In this document: positions 48,828-57,269 of the stretch, piece after piece | Position numbering within the stretch: position 1 is the first letter of the stretch | Layout of the letters: every line of letters starts with the position of its first letter | Assembly: GCF_001426585.1 (NCBI RefSeq) | Contig: NZ_LMEI01000009.1 | Location: 461,621 to 525,620 of the forward strand | Length of the DNA: 64,000 nucleotides | Reading direction: 5' to 3' | Source: Streptomyces sp. Root431 | GTDB lineage: Bacteria > Actinomycetota > Actinomycetes > Streptomycetales > Streptomycetaceae | Program-made: the position numbers and the translations under genes | The notes under the pieces: generated by a model | Seen by the model: the letters and a program-made list of their open reading frames with translations, nothing else | Database searches by the model: none | What the model was told of the DNA's origin: nothing

Positions 48828-49376
48828 CTACTCGGCGAGGTGGGCCGGGACCAACGGAAAGTCCAAGTCCGGCTGCGCTACGTGATTGAAGAAGTTCGAC
48901 AGCACGTTGAGCGCGACGTGGCCGACGATCTCGGAGATCTCCGCGTCGGTCACCCCGGCGGCGCGCGCGTCGGCGAGGGCCTCGTCGGTGACGCGGCCGC
49001 CGGTGGCCATGACGGCGCCGGTGAACCGGAGCACCTGGTCCATGTGCGGGTCGCCGGCGTCGCCGCCGTGGCGGGTGTCGAGCAACTCCTGCTCGCTCAG
49101 GCCGACCTTGCCGCCGCGCAGGGTGTGCGCGGAGACGCAGTACGTGCAGTCGTTGCGCTGCGCGATGTAGAGCGCGAGCTGCTCCCGCTGCCGGGCGCTG
49201 AAGCTCCCGCCGACGAGGGCCTCGCGCATGGCGAGGTAACCGCGGAGCGCGGCGGGCCCGTTGGCGAGCGAGGCGTAGAGGTTGGGCAGCTTGCCGAGCT
49301 GCTTGAGGGTGCCTTCGAGCAGCTCGCGCTGCTCCTCATTGGCGGTCTCGACGGTCAGTTGGGGCAGGCGGGGCAT
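48828..49376 (-). CDS. AhpD-like carboxymuconolactone decarboxylase family protein
   Basis: 182 residues. The redox motif CTYC in QRNDCTYCVSAHTL, followed by H three residues on, is the AhpD active site (CxxC plus His). The C-terminal part has EISEIVGHVALNVLSNFFNHV. Likely a thiol-dependent peroxide or alkylhydroperoxide-reducing protein. Start ATG 49376 follows AAGGAGAG. It diverges from a TetR gene with a 28-bp inverted repeat in its promoter. Confidence 0.92.
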   Translation of the reverse strand: MPRLPQLTVETANEEQRELLEGTLKQLGKLPNLYASLANGPAALRGYLAMREALVGGSFSARQREQLALYIAQRNDCTYCVSAHTLRGGKVGLSEQELLDTRHGGDAGDPHMDQVLRFTGAVMATGGRVTDEALADARAAGVTDAEISEIVGHVALNVLSNFFNHVAQPDLDFPLVPAHLAE

Positions 49377-49409
49377 GGAGCTCTCCTTGAGCCGAACCAA
49401 GAGGGAACT

Positions 49410-49437
49410 GATCGGTACCATCAGGACGGTACCGATC
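49410..49437. promoter_or_regulatory. TetR operator in the AhpD-like promoter
   Basis: GATCGGTACC and GGTACCGATC are perfect 10-bp arms around ATCAGGAC, 34 bases before the AhpD-like start. A related sequence GGTACCGTCTGGTA (49540-49553) overlaps the start of the divergent TetR gene, consistent with joint control of both. Confidence 0.8.
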
Positions 49438-49539
49438 GGTTCCGTCTGGCGCAACGGGAGGGCGCCACTCCGCCCTGAAGGTGCCGGTGATTCTCTGGGG
49501 GACCTCGACTGTTGATCCCTCACCCATACGGCACCGGGT

Positions 49540-49555
49540 GGTACCGTCTGGTATG
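49540..49555. promoter_or_regulatory. Second, degenerate operator at the TetR start
   Basis: GGTACCGTCTGGTATG shares GGTACCGTC with the complement of the 49410-49437 site. It runs into the ATG at 49553, leaving no ribosome site; a leaderless transcript is likely. Confidence 0.5.
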
Positions 49556-50131
49556 GCCACGAACGCTAAAGAACGGCTCCTCGGTGCGGCGGAGCGCCTG
49601 TTCTACGAAGAGGGGATCCGGGCCGTCGGCATCGAGCGGATCCTGTCCGAATCCGGAGTCGGCCGCGCCTCCTTCTACCGCCACTTCCCCAGCAAGGACG
49701 ATGTCGTCGTCGAGGTGCTGCGGCGCCGCGACGGCATGTGGCGCGCCTGGCTCGACGGCCGGATCGCGGTCAGCGAGCGCTCACCCGAGGAGCTGCCGCT
49801 GGCGCTCTTCGACGGGCTTGCGGAGCGCTTCGCCGCGGCCGAGTTCCGCGGCTGCGCCTTCATCAACACGATGGTCGAGACGGCCGATCCCGACAGCCCG
49901 GCGCACCACGTGGCCGCCGAGCACAAGGAGAAGGTCATCGCTGTCCTCGACCGCCTCCTCGCCGAGGGCGGCTACCTCGACCACGAGTCCCTGGCCCGCC
50001 AGCTCGCCCTCCTGGGCGACGGGGCGATCGTGACCGCAGTACGCGAGGGCACACCGGAGGCGGCGGTACGGGCCAGGGCGGTGGCCGAGGTCCTGCTGCG
50101 GACGGCGGAGCGGGAGTCGGTGCGGGCGTAG
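49553..50131 (+). CDS. TetR-family regulator of the AhpD-like gene
   Basis: 192 residues. KERLLGAAERLFYEEGIRAVGIERILSESGVGRASFYRHFPSKDDVV is a clear TetR helix-turn-helix. The C-terminal domain contains RGCAFINTMVETADPDSPAH, typical of the TetR group that guards AhpD-like or antioxidant genes. ATG 49553 has no Shine-Dalgarno sequence. The region just after its stop (50130-50170) is a G-rich GGGGGTGGGGGC repeat. Confidence 0.92.
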   Translation: MATNAKERLLGAAERLFYEEGIRAVGIERILSESGVGRASFYRHFPSKDDVVVEVLRRRDGMWRAWLDGRIAVSERSPEELPLALFDGLAERFAAAEFRGCAFINTMVETADPDSPAHHVAAEHKEKVIAVLDRLLAEGGYLDHESLARQLALLGDGAIVTAVREGTPEAAVRARAVAEVLLRTAERESVRA

Positions 50132-50202
50132 GGGGGGGCGGGGGTGGGGGCGGGGGTGGGGGCGGGGTCGAGTGCAGGCCCCAAACCCCAAGCCCCCAGC
50201 CC

Positions 50203-51933
50203 TCAGCCCCCTGGGGTGAGTTCGCCGCGCCGCACCTTGCCCGAGCGGGTGCGCGGCAGGCGGGTGACGACGTCCACCCCGCGCGGTACGAAGACGGGCG
50301 CGAGGCGCTCGGCGGCGAGGGTCAGGAGCTCGGCCCCCACCCTGTCGTGCCGGGTACCGGCCGGCTCCCGGGCCGTCGGGGCCGACTCCCCCGGCGCCGC
50401 GCGGAGTTCGACCACGGCGTACGGCGCCAGGCCGCCGGCCGGGTCGGGGCAGGGGATCACCGCCGCGTCGGCCACCTCCGGGTGGGTGCGGAGCACCGCC
50501 TCGATCTCCATCGGCGAGACCCGGTGGCCGTGCGACTTGAAGACCTCGTCCATCCGGCCGAGGAGCCGGACGGAGCCGTCGGCGCACCGCTCGCCCCGGT
50601 CGCCGGTGCGGTAGAGGCCGTCGGCGAAGGCCTCGGCCGTACGCTCGGGAAGGTCGGCGTAGCCGCGCATCAGTCCGGGCGGACGCTCCGTCAGATCCAC
50701 GCACACCTCGCCCGCTTCGCCGGTCGCCCCCGTCTCCGGGTCCCGGAGCACGATCCGGTAGCCGGGGAGCGGGTGCCCGAGCGGGGCGAGCGGCTCCGGG
50801 GTGTCGGGGGCCCGGCCGATGAGGGCGGTCGCCTCGGTCTGGCCATAGCCGTCGCGGACCCGTACGCCCCAGGCCGCCTCGATCGCCTCGGCCGTCTCGG
50901 CCGTCAGGGGCTCGCCCGCCGCCGTCGCCTCCCGCAGCCGGGGCGCGCCCGGGCCCCCGGCCGCGTACGGCAGCATGGCCCGCCAGGCGCTGGGCGGCGC
51001 GCAGAGGCTGGTGGCGCCGTGGTCGGCGAGGGTGCGGGGCAGGAGGGCCGGGGGGAGGCCGCCGTCCGGGGGCGCGAGGACGGTGGCCTCGGCGGCCCAC
51101 GGCACGAAGAAGCTGGACCAGGAGTGCTTGGCCCAGCCGGGCGCGGAGAGGTTGAGGTGCCGGTCGCCGGGGCGGAGCCCGCTCCAGTACAGGCTGGAGA
51201 GGTGCCCGATGCCGTATCCGGCGTGGCTGTGCTCCACGAGCTTCGGCAGCGAGGTCGTGCCGGAGGTGAAGTAGCAGAAGGACGGATCGGCGGCCCTGGT
51301 GGGTCCGTCGGGCACGAAGGCCCGTCGGCCGGTCCCCCGTGTGTCGGGGTAGGGGAGCCACCCGGTCCGGTCGGCGGCCGGCGTCATCCGTACGCCGGGG
51401 ACGGGCAACTCGTCGAGCAGTGGTACGAGTTCGGGTGCGCAGACGAGGTGCCGGATGCCGCCGCGGGTGATCCGGTCGGCGGCCTCCCCCCGGGTCAGGT
51501 CCTGGTAGCCGGGGACGGCGACGGCGCCCAGCTTGATGCAGCCGAGGAGCGTCTCCCACAGCTCGGCCCTGGTGCCGAGCAGGATGAGGACACGGTCGCC
51601 GCGCGCTACCCCGGACTCCCGCAGGGATACTGCCAACTCGTCCGATCGGGAGGCGAGTTCGGCGAAGGAGACGCGGTCGGCGAGCGGGACCCTGCCGTCG
51701 GGTCCCGGTCGGCCGAGGATTTCCAGGGCCGGCCGGTCGTTCCCTTCGGCGATGACGTCGAACCAGTCCAGGGCCCAGTTGAAGTGCTCGGCGCGCGGCC
51801 ACCGGAAGGCGGCGCAGGCCTCCTCCCGGTCACCGCGCAGCCTCAGGAGGAGGTCACGGGCCGCCCGGTACTCCTCGTGAGCGGCCGTACGAGCCCCGCT
51901 CACCGCGCGCCCCCTCGCCTCGTGCCCCGTCAC
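50203..51933 (-). CDS. AMP-dependent acyl-CoA synthetase/ligase
   Basis: 576 residues of the ANL superfamily, medium-chain/benzoate-CoA-ligase-like. P-loop YFTSGTTSLPKLVEHSH, GYGQTEA, YRTGDRG, and the C-terminal catalytic lysine in TRSGKVRRGEL are intact. The N-terminus (HFNWALDWFDVIAEG) is the pattern of acyl-CoA synthetases of the ACSM/benzoate group. It activates a carboxylic acid as AMP ester, usually to a CoA thioester. Start GTG 51933 has GGAGG in front and is 11 bases after the mutase-fusion stop, so it is in that operon. No carrier-protein gene is in the window. Confidence 0.9.
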   Translation of the reverse strand: MTGHEARGRAVSGARTAAHEEYRAARDLLLRLRGDREEACAAFRWPRAEHFNWALDWFDVIAEGNDRPALEILGRPGPDGRVPLADRVSFAELASRSDELAVSLRESGVARGDRVLILLGTRAELWETLLGCIKLGAVAVPGYQDLTRGEAADRITRGGIRHLVCAPELVPLLDELPVPGVRMTPAADRTGWLPYPDTRGTGRRAFVPDGPTRAADPSFCYFTSGTTSLPKLVEHSHAGYGIGHLSSLYWSGLRPGDRHLNLSAPGWAKHSWSSFFVPWAAEATVLAPPDGGLPPALLPRTLADHGATSLCAPPSAWRAMLPYAAGGPGAPRLREATAAGEPLTAETAEAIEAAWGVRVRDGYGQTEATALIGRAPDTPEPLAPLGHPLPGYRIVLRDPETGATGEAGEVCVDLTERPPGLMRGYADLPERTAEAFADGLYRTGDRGERCADGSVRLLGRMDEVFKSHGHRVSPMEIEAVLRTHPEVADAAVIPCPDPAGGLAPYAVVELRAAPGESAPTAREPAGTRHDRVGAELLTLAAERLAPVFVPRGVDVVTRLPRTRSGKVRRGELTPGG

Positions 51934-51944
51934 CGCACCTCCGT

Positions 51945-54900
51945 TCACCGCGCACCGCCGGGCCGCGCGGCGGCGAGCAGCGCGGCCGCGATCGCGTCGG
52001 CGTCCTTGGTGAAGGAGCCCCAGGGTCCGGGGCGGCCGCTGCCCACCTGGGTGAACCAGCGGGTGTGCTCGCTGGGGATGCCGAGCACGTGCGTGCTGGT
52101 GTCCACCGAGCCGTCCGCCCGCACGGGGTGGAAGGGCGACTCTGTGCAGTCGAGCCCGCCGGTCGCGAACACCTCTGCTCCTTCGGACCGCTCGCCGCCC
52201 TCCGCCGCGGCGGGCGCGTTGGTGAACGTCCGGATCCGCCCGTCCACCATCAGTCCCCGGATCAGCGGGTCCCGGTCCGCCGCCAGGTCCGTGCTCGGCT
52301 GGCGGGCGTCCACGACGACGTCCAGAGGCACCCAGGAGTTCTCGACCTGTTCGGATTCCACCGCGAAGCGCCCTTCGACCGGATCGGCCTCGAACCGCGC
52401 GCCGGGGCCGACCGGTTCGAGGATCCCGGCCGCGAGGAGCGCGAGGAACTGCTCCGAGCGCACGGGCGGCGGCCCCGTCGACACCATCGCCGCGAGCGGG
52501 CCGAACTCGGCGAGGAACCAGCGGTGCGACGCGGGGGTCAGCCCGCCGAAGTCGACCACGGAGCGGACCGTCTGCCGGACGTCGCGCAGCACGTCGGCCG
52601 CCGCTTTCAGCGGCCCCTCGGCGTTCCCCTGCCGGGCCTCGGCCAGATCGGCGCGCAGCCACTCGGTCAGGACCTTGTGGAACTCGGCAGGGGAGCCGAA
52701 GCGCCGGCCCTGGAACGGCCGGGCGAGCGCGGCGAGGCCGGTGAGCGGCCGCGGGTCGATCCGGTATCCGGCGGCGAGCCCCTCCAGGAGCCGGGGGTCG
52801 TCGGCGGCGGACTCGACGGCGCGCTCGGTGAACTCGGCCGCCGCGTCCGGCCCGTGGACGCGGCGGATCCGGGTGGCGAGGAGGACGAGGTTGACCTCGG
52901 CGAGCAGCCAGGGCAGGACGGACCGCTCGAAGTCGAGCGGCGCGCCCTCCGCGCGCAGGGCGGCCATGCGTTCGGCGGTGAACAGTCGTGCCTGATAGCG
53001 GTGCTCGGGAGACTTCTGGTTGGCGCCCCGGGTGAGCAGGGGCACTCCCCCGCGCGAACCCGCCATGATCCGGGGCTCCTTGCCGCTGGGCAGGTAGAGC
53101 AGCCCGTCGCCGCCCTCGGTGAAGGTGCCGCCGCGCCCCAGGGTGAGCTCGGCGAGGATGTCGTAGAAGGTGAGGCCCATGCCGAGGATGCCGACGCTCG
53201 CGCCCGCCGGGATGTCGGCGAGCGGCATCTCGTTCGCCGTGCCGCCCGCGACGTACCGGACGGGGCGGGCCGGGGTGGAGTTCTCCCGCGCGAACTCCGC
53301 CCAGGTGCCCTGCTGTTCGTCGGGTTCGTTGTCGGGGTGCCCGGTGGCGATCAGCACCCGGTCGACGGTGAGGACCTCGCCCCGGTCGAGCCGCAGGCGG
53401 TGCACGCCGCCGTCGGGCCCGTCCTCCTCGCGCGAGCGGTCCGCGCAGATCACCCGGGCGGGGATGCGGTGGACGGTGAGCGAGGACGGCAGGGACTCCT
53501 CGACGCACCGCATGACGTACGTGAGGTAGCGGCCGTAGACGGCGCGGGGCGCGTAGCCGTCCGGCTCGGCGGCCGCCGGGTCGTCGTCGGCCCACCATTC
53601 GCCGAGCGAGGGTCCGGCGCCGGGCCGGTGCGGTCCCGCGTCGGCGGGCCCGGAGAACATGGTGACCTCCTGGGCCGGGGTGTTCATCAGGAACCGCGGC
53701 GACTGGTCCGTCCGCCAGATCCGACCGGCCCCCGCCTCGTACGGATCGACCGCGAAGACCTCCACCGGCCGGGCCGGCGGCTCCTCGGCGCAGCGCGCGG
53801 CGAGCCGCTCCAGTACGGAGAGGCCGCGCGGGCCCATCCCGACGAACGCGATCCGCAGGGGCTCGGCGGGCTGCGGCTCCGGGGCGGGGCGCGGTGCGGA
53901 CGCGGGCTCCGGCGGCGGGTTCGTACCGGCCGCCAGGTCGTGCTCCCGGGCGACCCGGCCGAGCATGCCGGCGAGCTGACGCGAGGTCATCGGTATGGTC
54001 CTCCGGCTGGTGGTGAGCAGGGGCAGCGCGCCCAGGTCGGTCCACTGGAGGCGGCCGTCCGGCGCGACGGTGGACCGGGCGGCGCCGCGGTTGTCGGGGT
54101 GCAGGCAGTACGGCACGTCGAGGAGGCCCCGGTCGAAGGCCTTGAGCAGGGCGGTGCCGAGGTCGTCGGAGAGCCCGAGGACGGCGGTGATCAGGGTGCG
54201 GGCCTCGGCGAGGACCTCCTCGGCGTCGGCGGTGGGAGCGCCGGACGCGGCGCGGGCGCCGTGTGCGGCACCGGCCGCGTCGGCGGCGATCCTCAGGGCG
54301 GTGAGGTTCTCCGCGACGGTGGGAATGCGGTGCGCCTCGGTCTCGGTCTTCACGATGAGCCGCCGTGCCCCGCCGCGGACGGCGAGCTCGGCGCTGCGGC
54401 GCAGCAGCAGCCGGGCGCCGGGCACGGTCTTCGGGTAGACCCCCATGTACGTGTAGAGCACGATGTGCCGGTCGACGGCCGGCGGCAGGAACTCGTCGGC
54501 GAGCATCCGCAGCGCGGTGAGCGCGCCCGTGTCCTGGGCGGGGTGGGTCTGCTGGGCGTAGCTGAGGGAGACGCTGGTCGCTCCGTTGGCCACGAAGAAC
54601 AGGCACTCCAGGACCGAGACGGCGACGAGCAGCGAGGGCGGGCAGAGCTGGCCGAGGAGGCAGCCGCCGAAGGATTCGAGATGCGCCCGGCGGCCGTGCG
54701 CGCGGCTCTCCTCCGTCAGGAACTGGACGGAGTCGCGCCAGGCGGCGACGGATTCGGCGAGCGGGGTACGGCCGTAGGGCAGACAGTACGAGACGGGGCC
54801 GCCCTCGGAGGCGGCGAGCCCGGCGGCGGTCATGGTGCGGAAGATGGCCATCGGGTCCGCGGAGCCGTGCCGGACCTGGACGGGGGTGCCGCGTCCGGCA

Positions 54901-55217
54901 GCGGCCGCGACCCGTGCGGTGGTCTTCGGACCGTGGCTGACCAGCGGGAAGCCGTTCAGCGGCAGGCCGGCGCGCAGGGCGGCGGTGGCGGCGGCGTGAT
55001 CGCCGACGCGGGTGTAGCTGTCGATGGTGAGGGTGGCGACGGTCCGCAGGGGCAGCCCGGCGACGGCGGCGACTCCGGCGGCCATGTCCTCGGCCCCGAC
55101 CATGCCCATCCGGGGCTGGACGACGAGGGCGCCGGCCTCGGCCGACTCCCGGACGAAGGTGCCGAGATCACCGGGGGGAAGCGGGGGCTGGGCCGCGGGC
55201 GGGACGGTGGTCGTCAA
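51945..55217 (-). CDS. Glutamate (methylaspartate) mutase E subunit fused to an FAD/NAD(P)-binding protein
   Basis: 1090 residues. Residues 10-425 are the catalytic E chain of B12-dependent glutamate mutase: PLNGFPLVSHG, VQVRHGSADP, SEGGPVSYCLPYGR and LESFGGCLLGQLCPPSLL correspond to the substrate/cofactor loops, with Arg, Glu and Tyr positions kept. Residues 431-452 are a Pro/Glu/Ala linker. Residues 454-1090 are an FAD/NAD(P)-binding protein with RIAFVGMGPRGLSVLERLAAR, FLMNTPAQEVTMF, IATGHPDNEP and SVGILGMGLTFYDIL (second Rossmann motif). No internal ribosome site or Met sits in the linker, so it is a true fusion. Start TTG 55217 overlaps the S-subunit stop (TTGA). Expected product is 3-methylaspartate; the flavin part's reaction is unknown. 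Confidence 0.88.
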   Translation of the reverse strand: MTTTVPPAAQPPLPPGDLGTFVRESAEAGALVVQPRMGMVGAEDMAAGVAAVAGLPLRTVATLTIDSYTRVGDHAAATAALRAGLPLNGFPLVSHGPKTTARVAAAAGRGTPVQVRHGSADPMAIFRTMTAAGLAASEGGPVSYCLPYGRTPLAESVAAWRDSVQFLTEESRAHGRRAHLESFGGCLLGQLCPPSLLVAVSVLECLFFVANGATSVSLSYAQQTHPAQDTGALTALRMLADEFLPPAVDRHIVLYTYMGVYPKTVPGARLLLRRSAELAVRGGARRLIVKTETEAHRIPTVAENLTALRIAADAAGAAHGARAASGAPTADAEEVLAEARTLITAVLGLSDDLGTALLKAFDRGLLDVPYCLHPDNRGAARSTVAPDGRLQWTDLGALPLLTTSRRTIPMTSRQLAGMLGRVAREHDLAAGTNPPPEPASAPRPAPEPQPAEPLRIAFVGMGPRGLSVLERLAARCAEEPPARPVEVFAVDPYEAGAGRIWRTDQSPRFLMNTPAQEVTMFSGPADAGPHRPGAGPSLGEWWADDDPAAAEPDGYAPRAVYGRYLTYVMRCVEESLPSSLTVHRIPARVICADRSREEDGPDGGVHRLRLDRGEVLTVDRVLIATGHPDNEPDEQQGTWAEFARENSTPARPVRYVAGGTANEMPLADIPAGASVGILGMGLTFYDILAELTLGRGGTFTEGGDGLLYLPSGKEPRIMAGSRGGVPLLTRGANQKSPEHRYQARLFTAERMAALRAEGAPLDFERSVLPWLLAEVNLVLLATRIRRVHGPDAAAEFTERAVESAADDPRLLEGLAAGYRIDPRPLTGLAALARPFQGRRFGSPAEFHKVLTEWLRADLAEARQGNAEGPLKAAADVLRDVRQTVRSVVDFGGLTPASHRWFLAEFGPLAAMVSTGPPPVRSEQFLALLAAGILEPVGPGARFEADPVEGRFAVESEQVENSWVPLDVVVDARQPSTDLAADRDPLIRGLMVDGRIRTFTNAPAAAEGGERSEGAEVFATGGLDCTESPFHPVRADGSVDTSTHVLGIPSEHTRWFTQVGSGRPGPWGSFTKDADAIAAALLAAARPGGAR

Positions 55218-55687
55218 GCCGCTGCCCGCCCGGTACACGCGCCGCCGAGCTCCCCGAGGCGGCGCAGCAGGGCGGTGGGCGGGGTCCCGTCCGCGTACAC
55301 CTCGTCGAATCCGGCGTCGAGGAGTTCGGCGGTACGGGTGGCGGCGCCCTCCGGGGAGATGCCGAGGAGCCCGCCGATGACCATCGGGACGGACCGGGTG
55401 GCCCGGTCGCCGCGCAGGGCGCGGGCTGCGCGCAGCCCGTCCTGGTGGCCGTGGCCGTTGACGGAGGAGAGGACGACGAGGTCGGGCCGGGTCATGCGGG
55501 CGGTGTCGACGAGGAGTTCCTCGGGGACGCAGGGGCCGAGGTTGAGCACCGAGTGGCCGTGCTCCTCCAGGAAGAGCTGGAGGTGGACGAGGTTCCAGGT
55601 GTGGGCGTCGGACGAGCCGGTGGTGAGCAGGACCCGGCGGGAGGGCTCGGGACTGCGCAAGGACTGGGGCCGTGCGGACGGGGTCAT
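55214..55687 (-). CDS. Glutamate (methylaspartate) mutase S subunit, B12-binding
   Basis: 157 residues. Cobalamin-binding Rossmann-like domain: GSSDAHTWNLVHLQLFLEEHG carries D-x-H, the His that ligates cobalt, though the usual following Gly is Asn. LVVLSSVNGHGHQDG and VPMVIGGLLG supply the SxL and GG elements, and DEVYADGTPP matches the family end. It pairs with the E chain encoded next. Start ATG 55687 follows CGGAGAG. A long hairpin lies 125 bases upstream. Confidence 0.9.
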   Translation of the reverse strand: MTPSARPQSLRSPEPSRRVLLTTGSSDAHTWNLVHLQLFLEEHGHSVLNLGPCVPEELLVDTARMTRPDLVVLSSVNGHGHQDGLRAARALRGDRATRSVPMVIGGLLGISPEGAATRTAELLDAGFDEVYADGTPPTALLRRLGELGGACTGRAAA

Positions 55688-55811
55688 GGCGTCTCTCCGG
55701 GAGGTCTGGGCAGGACGGAGCAGGACGGAACGTGGCGAAACGGGGCCGCACAGGGCAGCGCGAGGCACGCCGCGGCGCGGCGGGGGTTTCTCACGGGGCG
55801 GGCCGGACAGG

Positions 55812-55852
55812 GCGAGGCCGCCGGACTCCCCTGGGGAGCCCGGTGGCCTCGC
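55812..55852 (-). terminator. Long hairpin between cupin and mutase genes
   Basis: GCGAGGCC-G-CCGG-A-CTCCC loops back on GGGAG-C-CCGG-T-GGCCTCGC: about 18 base pairs with a single mismatch and a G-U pair. It lies 16 bases after the cupin stop and 125 bases before the mutase S start. It could end the upstream operon or attenuate read-through into the mutase genes. Confidence 0.7.
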
Positions 55853-55867
55853 GGACGGCCCGGCGGG

Positions 55868-56293
55868 TCAGGCGGAGGGAACTCCGGCGCCGACTCCGGT
55901 GGTGATCTCGCCGGCCTCGGGCGTACGGGAGGCGGCGGGGCGGGCACGGACGGCGAGGACGGTGCAGCCCTCGGCGCTGGACATCTGGTGCCGGGTGCCC
56001 GGCTCCTCGACGACGAGGTCGCCGCGGTGGAACCGGCGCCCGTCACTGTGGTCGAGGGTGCCGTCGAGGACGAGCATCAGCTCGTGGCCCAGGTGCTCGT
56101 GGAAGTCGCCGTGGGCACCGGGCGGGAAGCGCAGCAGCAGGGAGGCGGAGTCCTCGTCCTCGGCGGCGTCCGGGCCCCAGAGCACGACGTACTCGACGCC
56201 GACGCGGCCGGGTTCGGCCCACGGCACCCAGGCCAGGTCGGTCTGGTCGAAGCCGTTGCGGAGCACGTTGCGGAAGACCGTCACGTCAGGCAT
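55868..56293 (-). CDS. Cupin-domain protein (ChrR-like)
   Basis: 141 residues, a single cupin barrel. GAHGDFHEHLGHELMLVLDGTL (G-x5-H-x-H-x3-E) and HRGDLVVEEPGTRHQM (G-x5-P-x2-H) give the two metal-binding motifs; this is the ChrR-type cupin. It starts at ATG 56293 inside the end of the rhodanese gene (8-base overlap). Could be a small metallo-enzyme or a sensor domain; there is no sigma factor next to it, so an enzymatic role such as a dioxygenase or isomerase is as likely. Confidence 0.86.
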   Translation of the reverse strand: MPDVTVFRNVLRNGFDQTDLAWVPWAEPGRVGVEYVVLWGPDAAEDEDSASLLLRFPPGAHGDFHEHLGHELMLVLDGTLDHSDGRRFHRGDLVVEEPGTRHQMSSAEGCTVLAVRARPAASRTPEAGEITTGVGAGVPSA

Positions 56294-57197
56294 GGGCGCG
56301 GACCTCCGAGGCGGCGCCGCGCTGAGCGACGATCGACGGGATGCCGTCGGCGCCCCAGGGCTGGGGGCCGTTGACGATCGGGGCGCCGATGAGGGAGCCG
56401 AACTCCCGCCAGGCGCCGTCGTAGTTGCGGATGTCGGGGAGTCCGAGAAGCTCCCGCAGGACGAACCAGCTGTGGGCGGAGCGCCAGCCGACGCGACAGT
56501 AGACGACGGTCGGGGCGTCGGTGCGGACGGCCGCGTAGGCGCGGGCGAGCTCCTCCTGGCCGCGGAAGGTGCCGTCGGGGTGGACGGCCGTGTGCCAGGG
56601 GATGTGCTCGGCGGAGAGCGCGTGGCCGCAGCGCACGCCGAGGTCCTCGGGGACGCCGGGCGGGGTGTTGCTCTGCCCGAGGTACTCCTCCAGGGAGCGG
56701 ACGTCGAGGAGTTGGTGGCGGCCGATGTGGTCGAGCATGTCCTCGCGGCGGGCGCGGATCGTCTCGTCGACGGACGGTACGGGGTAGGCGACCGCGGACC
56801 GCTCGGGCGCCTCGTCGGTGAGGGGGGCGCCGAGCGCCTCCCAGCGGAGCCGTCCGCCGTCGAGGAGGCGCAGCTCCCGGTGGCCGTAGAGCGTGAACTG
56901 CCAGTATCCGGCGGCGGCCCACCAGTTGTTGTTGCCGCTGAGGAAGACGACGGTGTGGTCGGCGGATATGCCGTGCCGGCCGAGGAGTTCGGCGAAGGCC
57001 TCGGGGCCGATGACGTCCCGGCGTACGGGGTCCTGGAGGTCACCGGTCCAGTCGAGGCGGACGGAGCCGGGGATCCGGCCCGCCCGGCTGCCGCCGTCGG
57101 TGATCTCGACGAGGACGGTGCCCTCGTCCCGGGCAGCGGGGTTCCGCAGCCCTTCGATGATCTGCTCGCAGCTGACGAGCAGTCTGTCTCGGTTCAC
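56286..57197 (-). CDS. Thiosulfate sulfurtransferase (tandem rhodanese)
   Basis: 303 residues with two rhodanese domains, inactive N-terminal (about 5-135) and catalytic C-terminal (about 150-290). The persulfide cysteine lies in VVYCRVGWRSAHSWFVL. VFLSGNNNWWAAAGYWQFTLYGH, DGGRLRWEALG and GHALSAEHIPWHTAV match bacterial 3-mercaptopyruvate/thiosulfate sulfurtransferases. It passes sulfane sulfur to an acceptor. Next to an acyl-activating enzyme and the mutase, it might supply sulfur for a product; it may also serve detoxification. Confidence 0.9.
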   Translation of the reverse strand: MNRDRLLVSCEQIIEGLRNPAARDEGTVLVEITDGGSRAGRIPGSVRLDWTGDLQDPVRRDVIGPEAFAELLGRHGISADHTVVFLSGNNNWWAAAGYWQFTLYGHRELRLLDGGRLRWEALGAPLTDEAPERSAVAYPVPSVDETIRARREDMLDHIGRHQLLDVRSLEEYLGQSNTPPGVPEDLGVRCGHALSAEHIPWHTAVHPDGTFRGQEELARAYAAVRTDAPTVVYCRVGWRSAHSWFVLRELLGLPDIRNYDGAWREFGSLIGAPIVNGPQPWGADGIPSIVAQRGAASEVRAHA

Positions 57198-57269
57198 GTG
57201 CGCTCCGTTGAGGGTCGGTAGGCGGAGGTGCGTGGGGGTCGGACGGGGTTCACGGGCGGCGGGCGGCCG

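Noticed and set aside
50130..50200. G-rich repeat after the TetR gene as a G-quadruplex regulator
   Set aside because: Runs of GGGG with GGGGGTGGGGGC units are present, but such tracts are common in GC-rich intergenic DNA and nothing shows a regulatory role.
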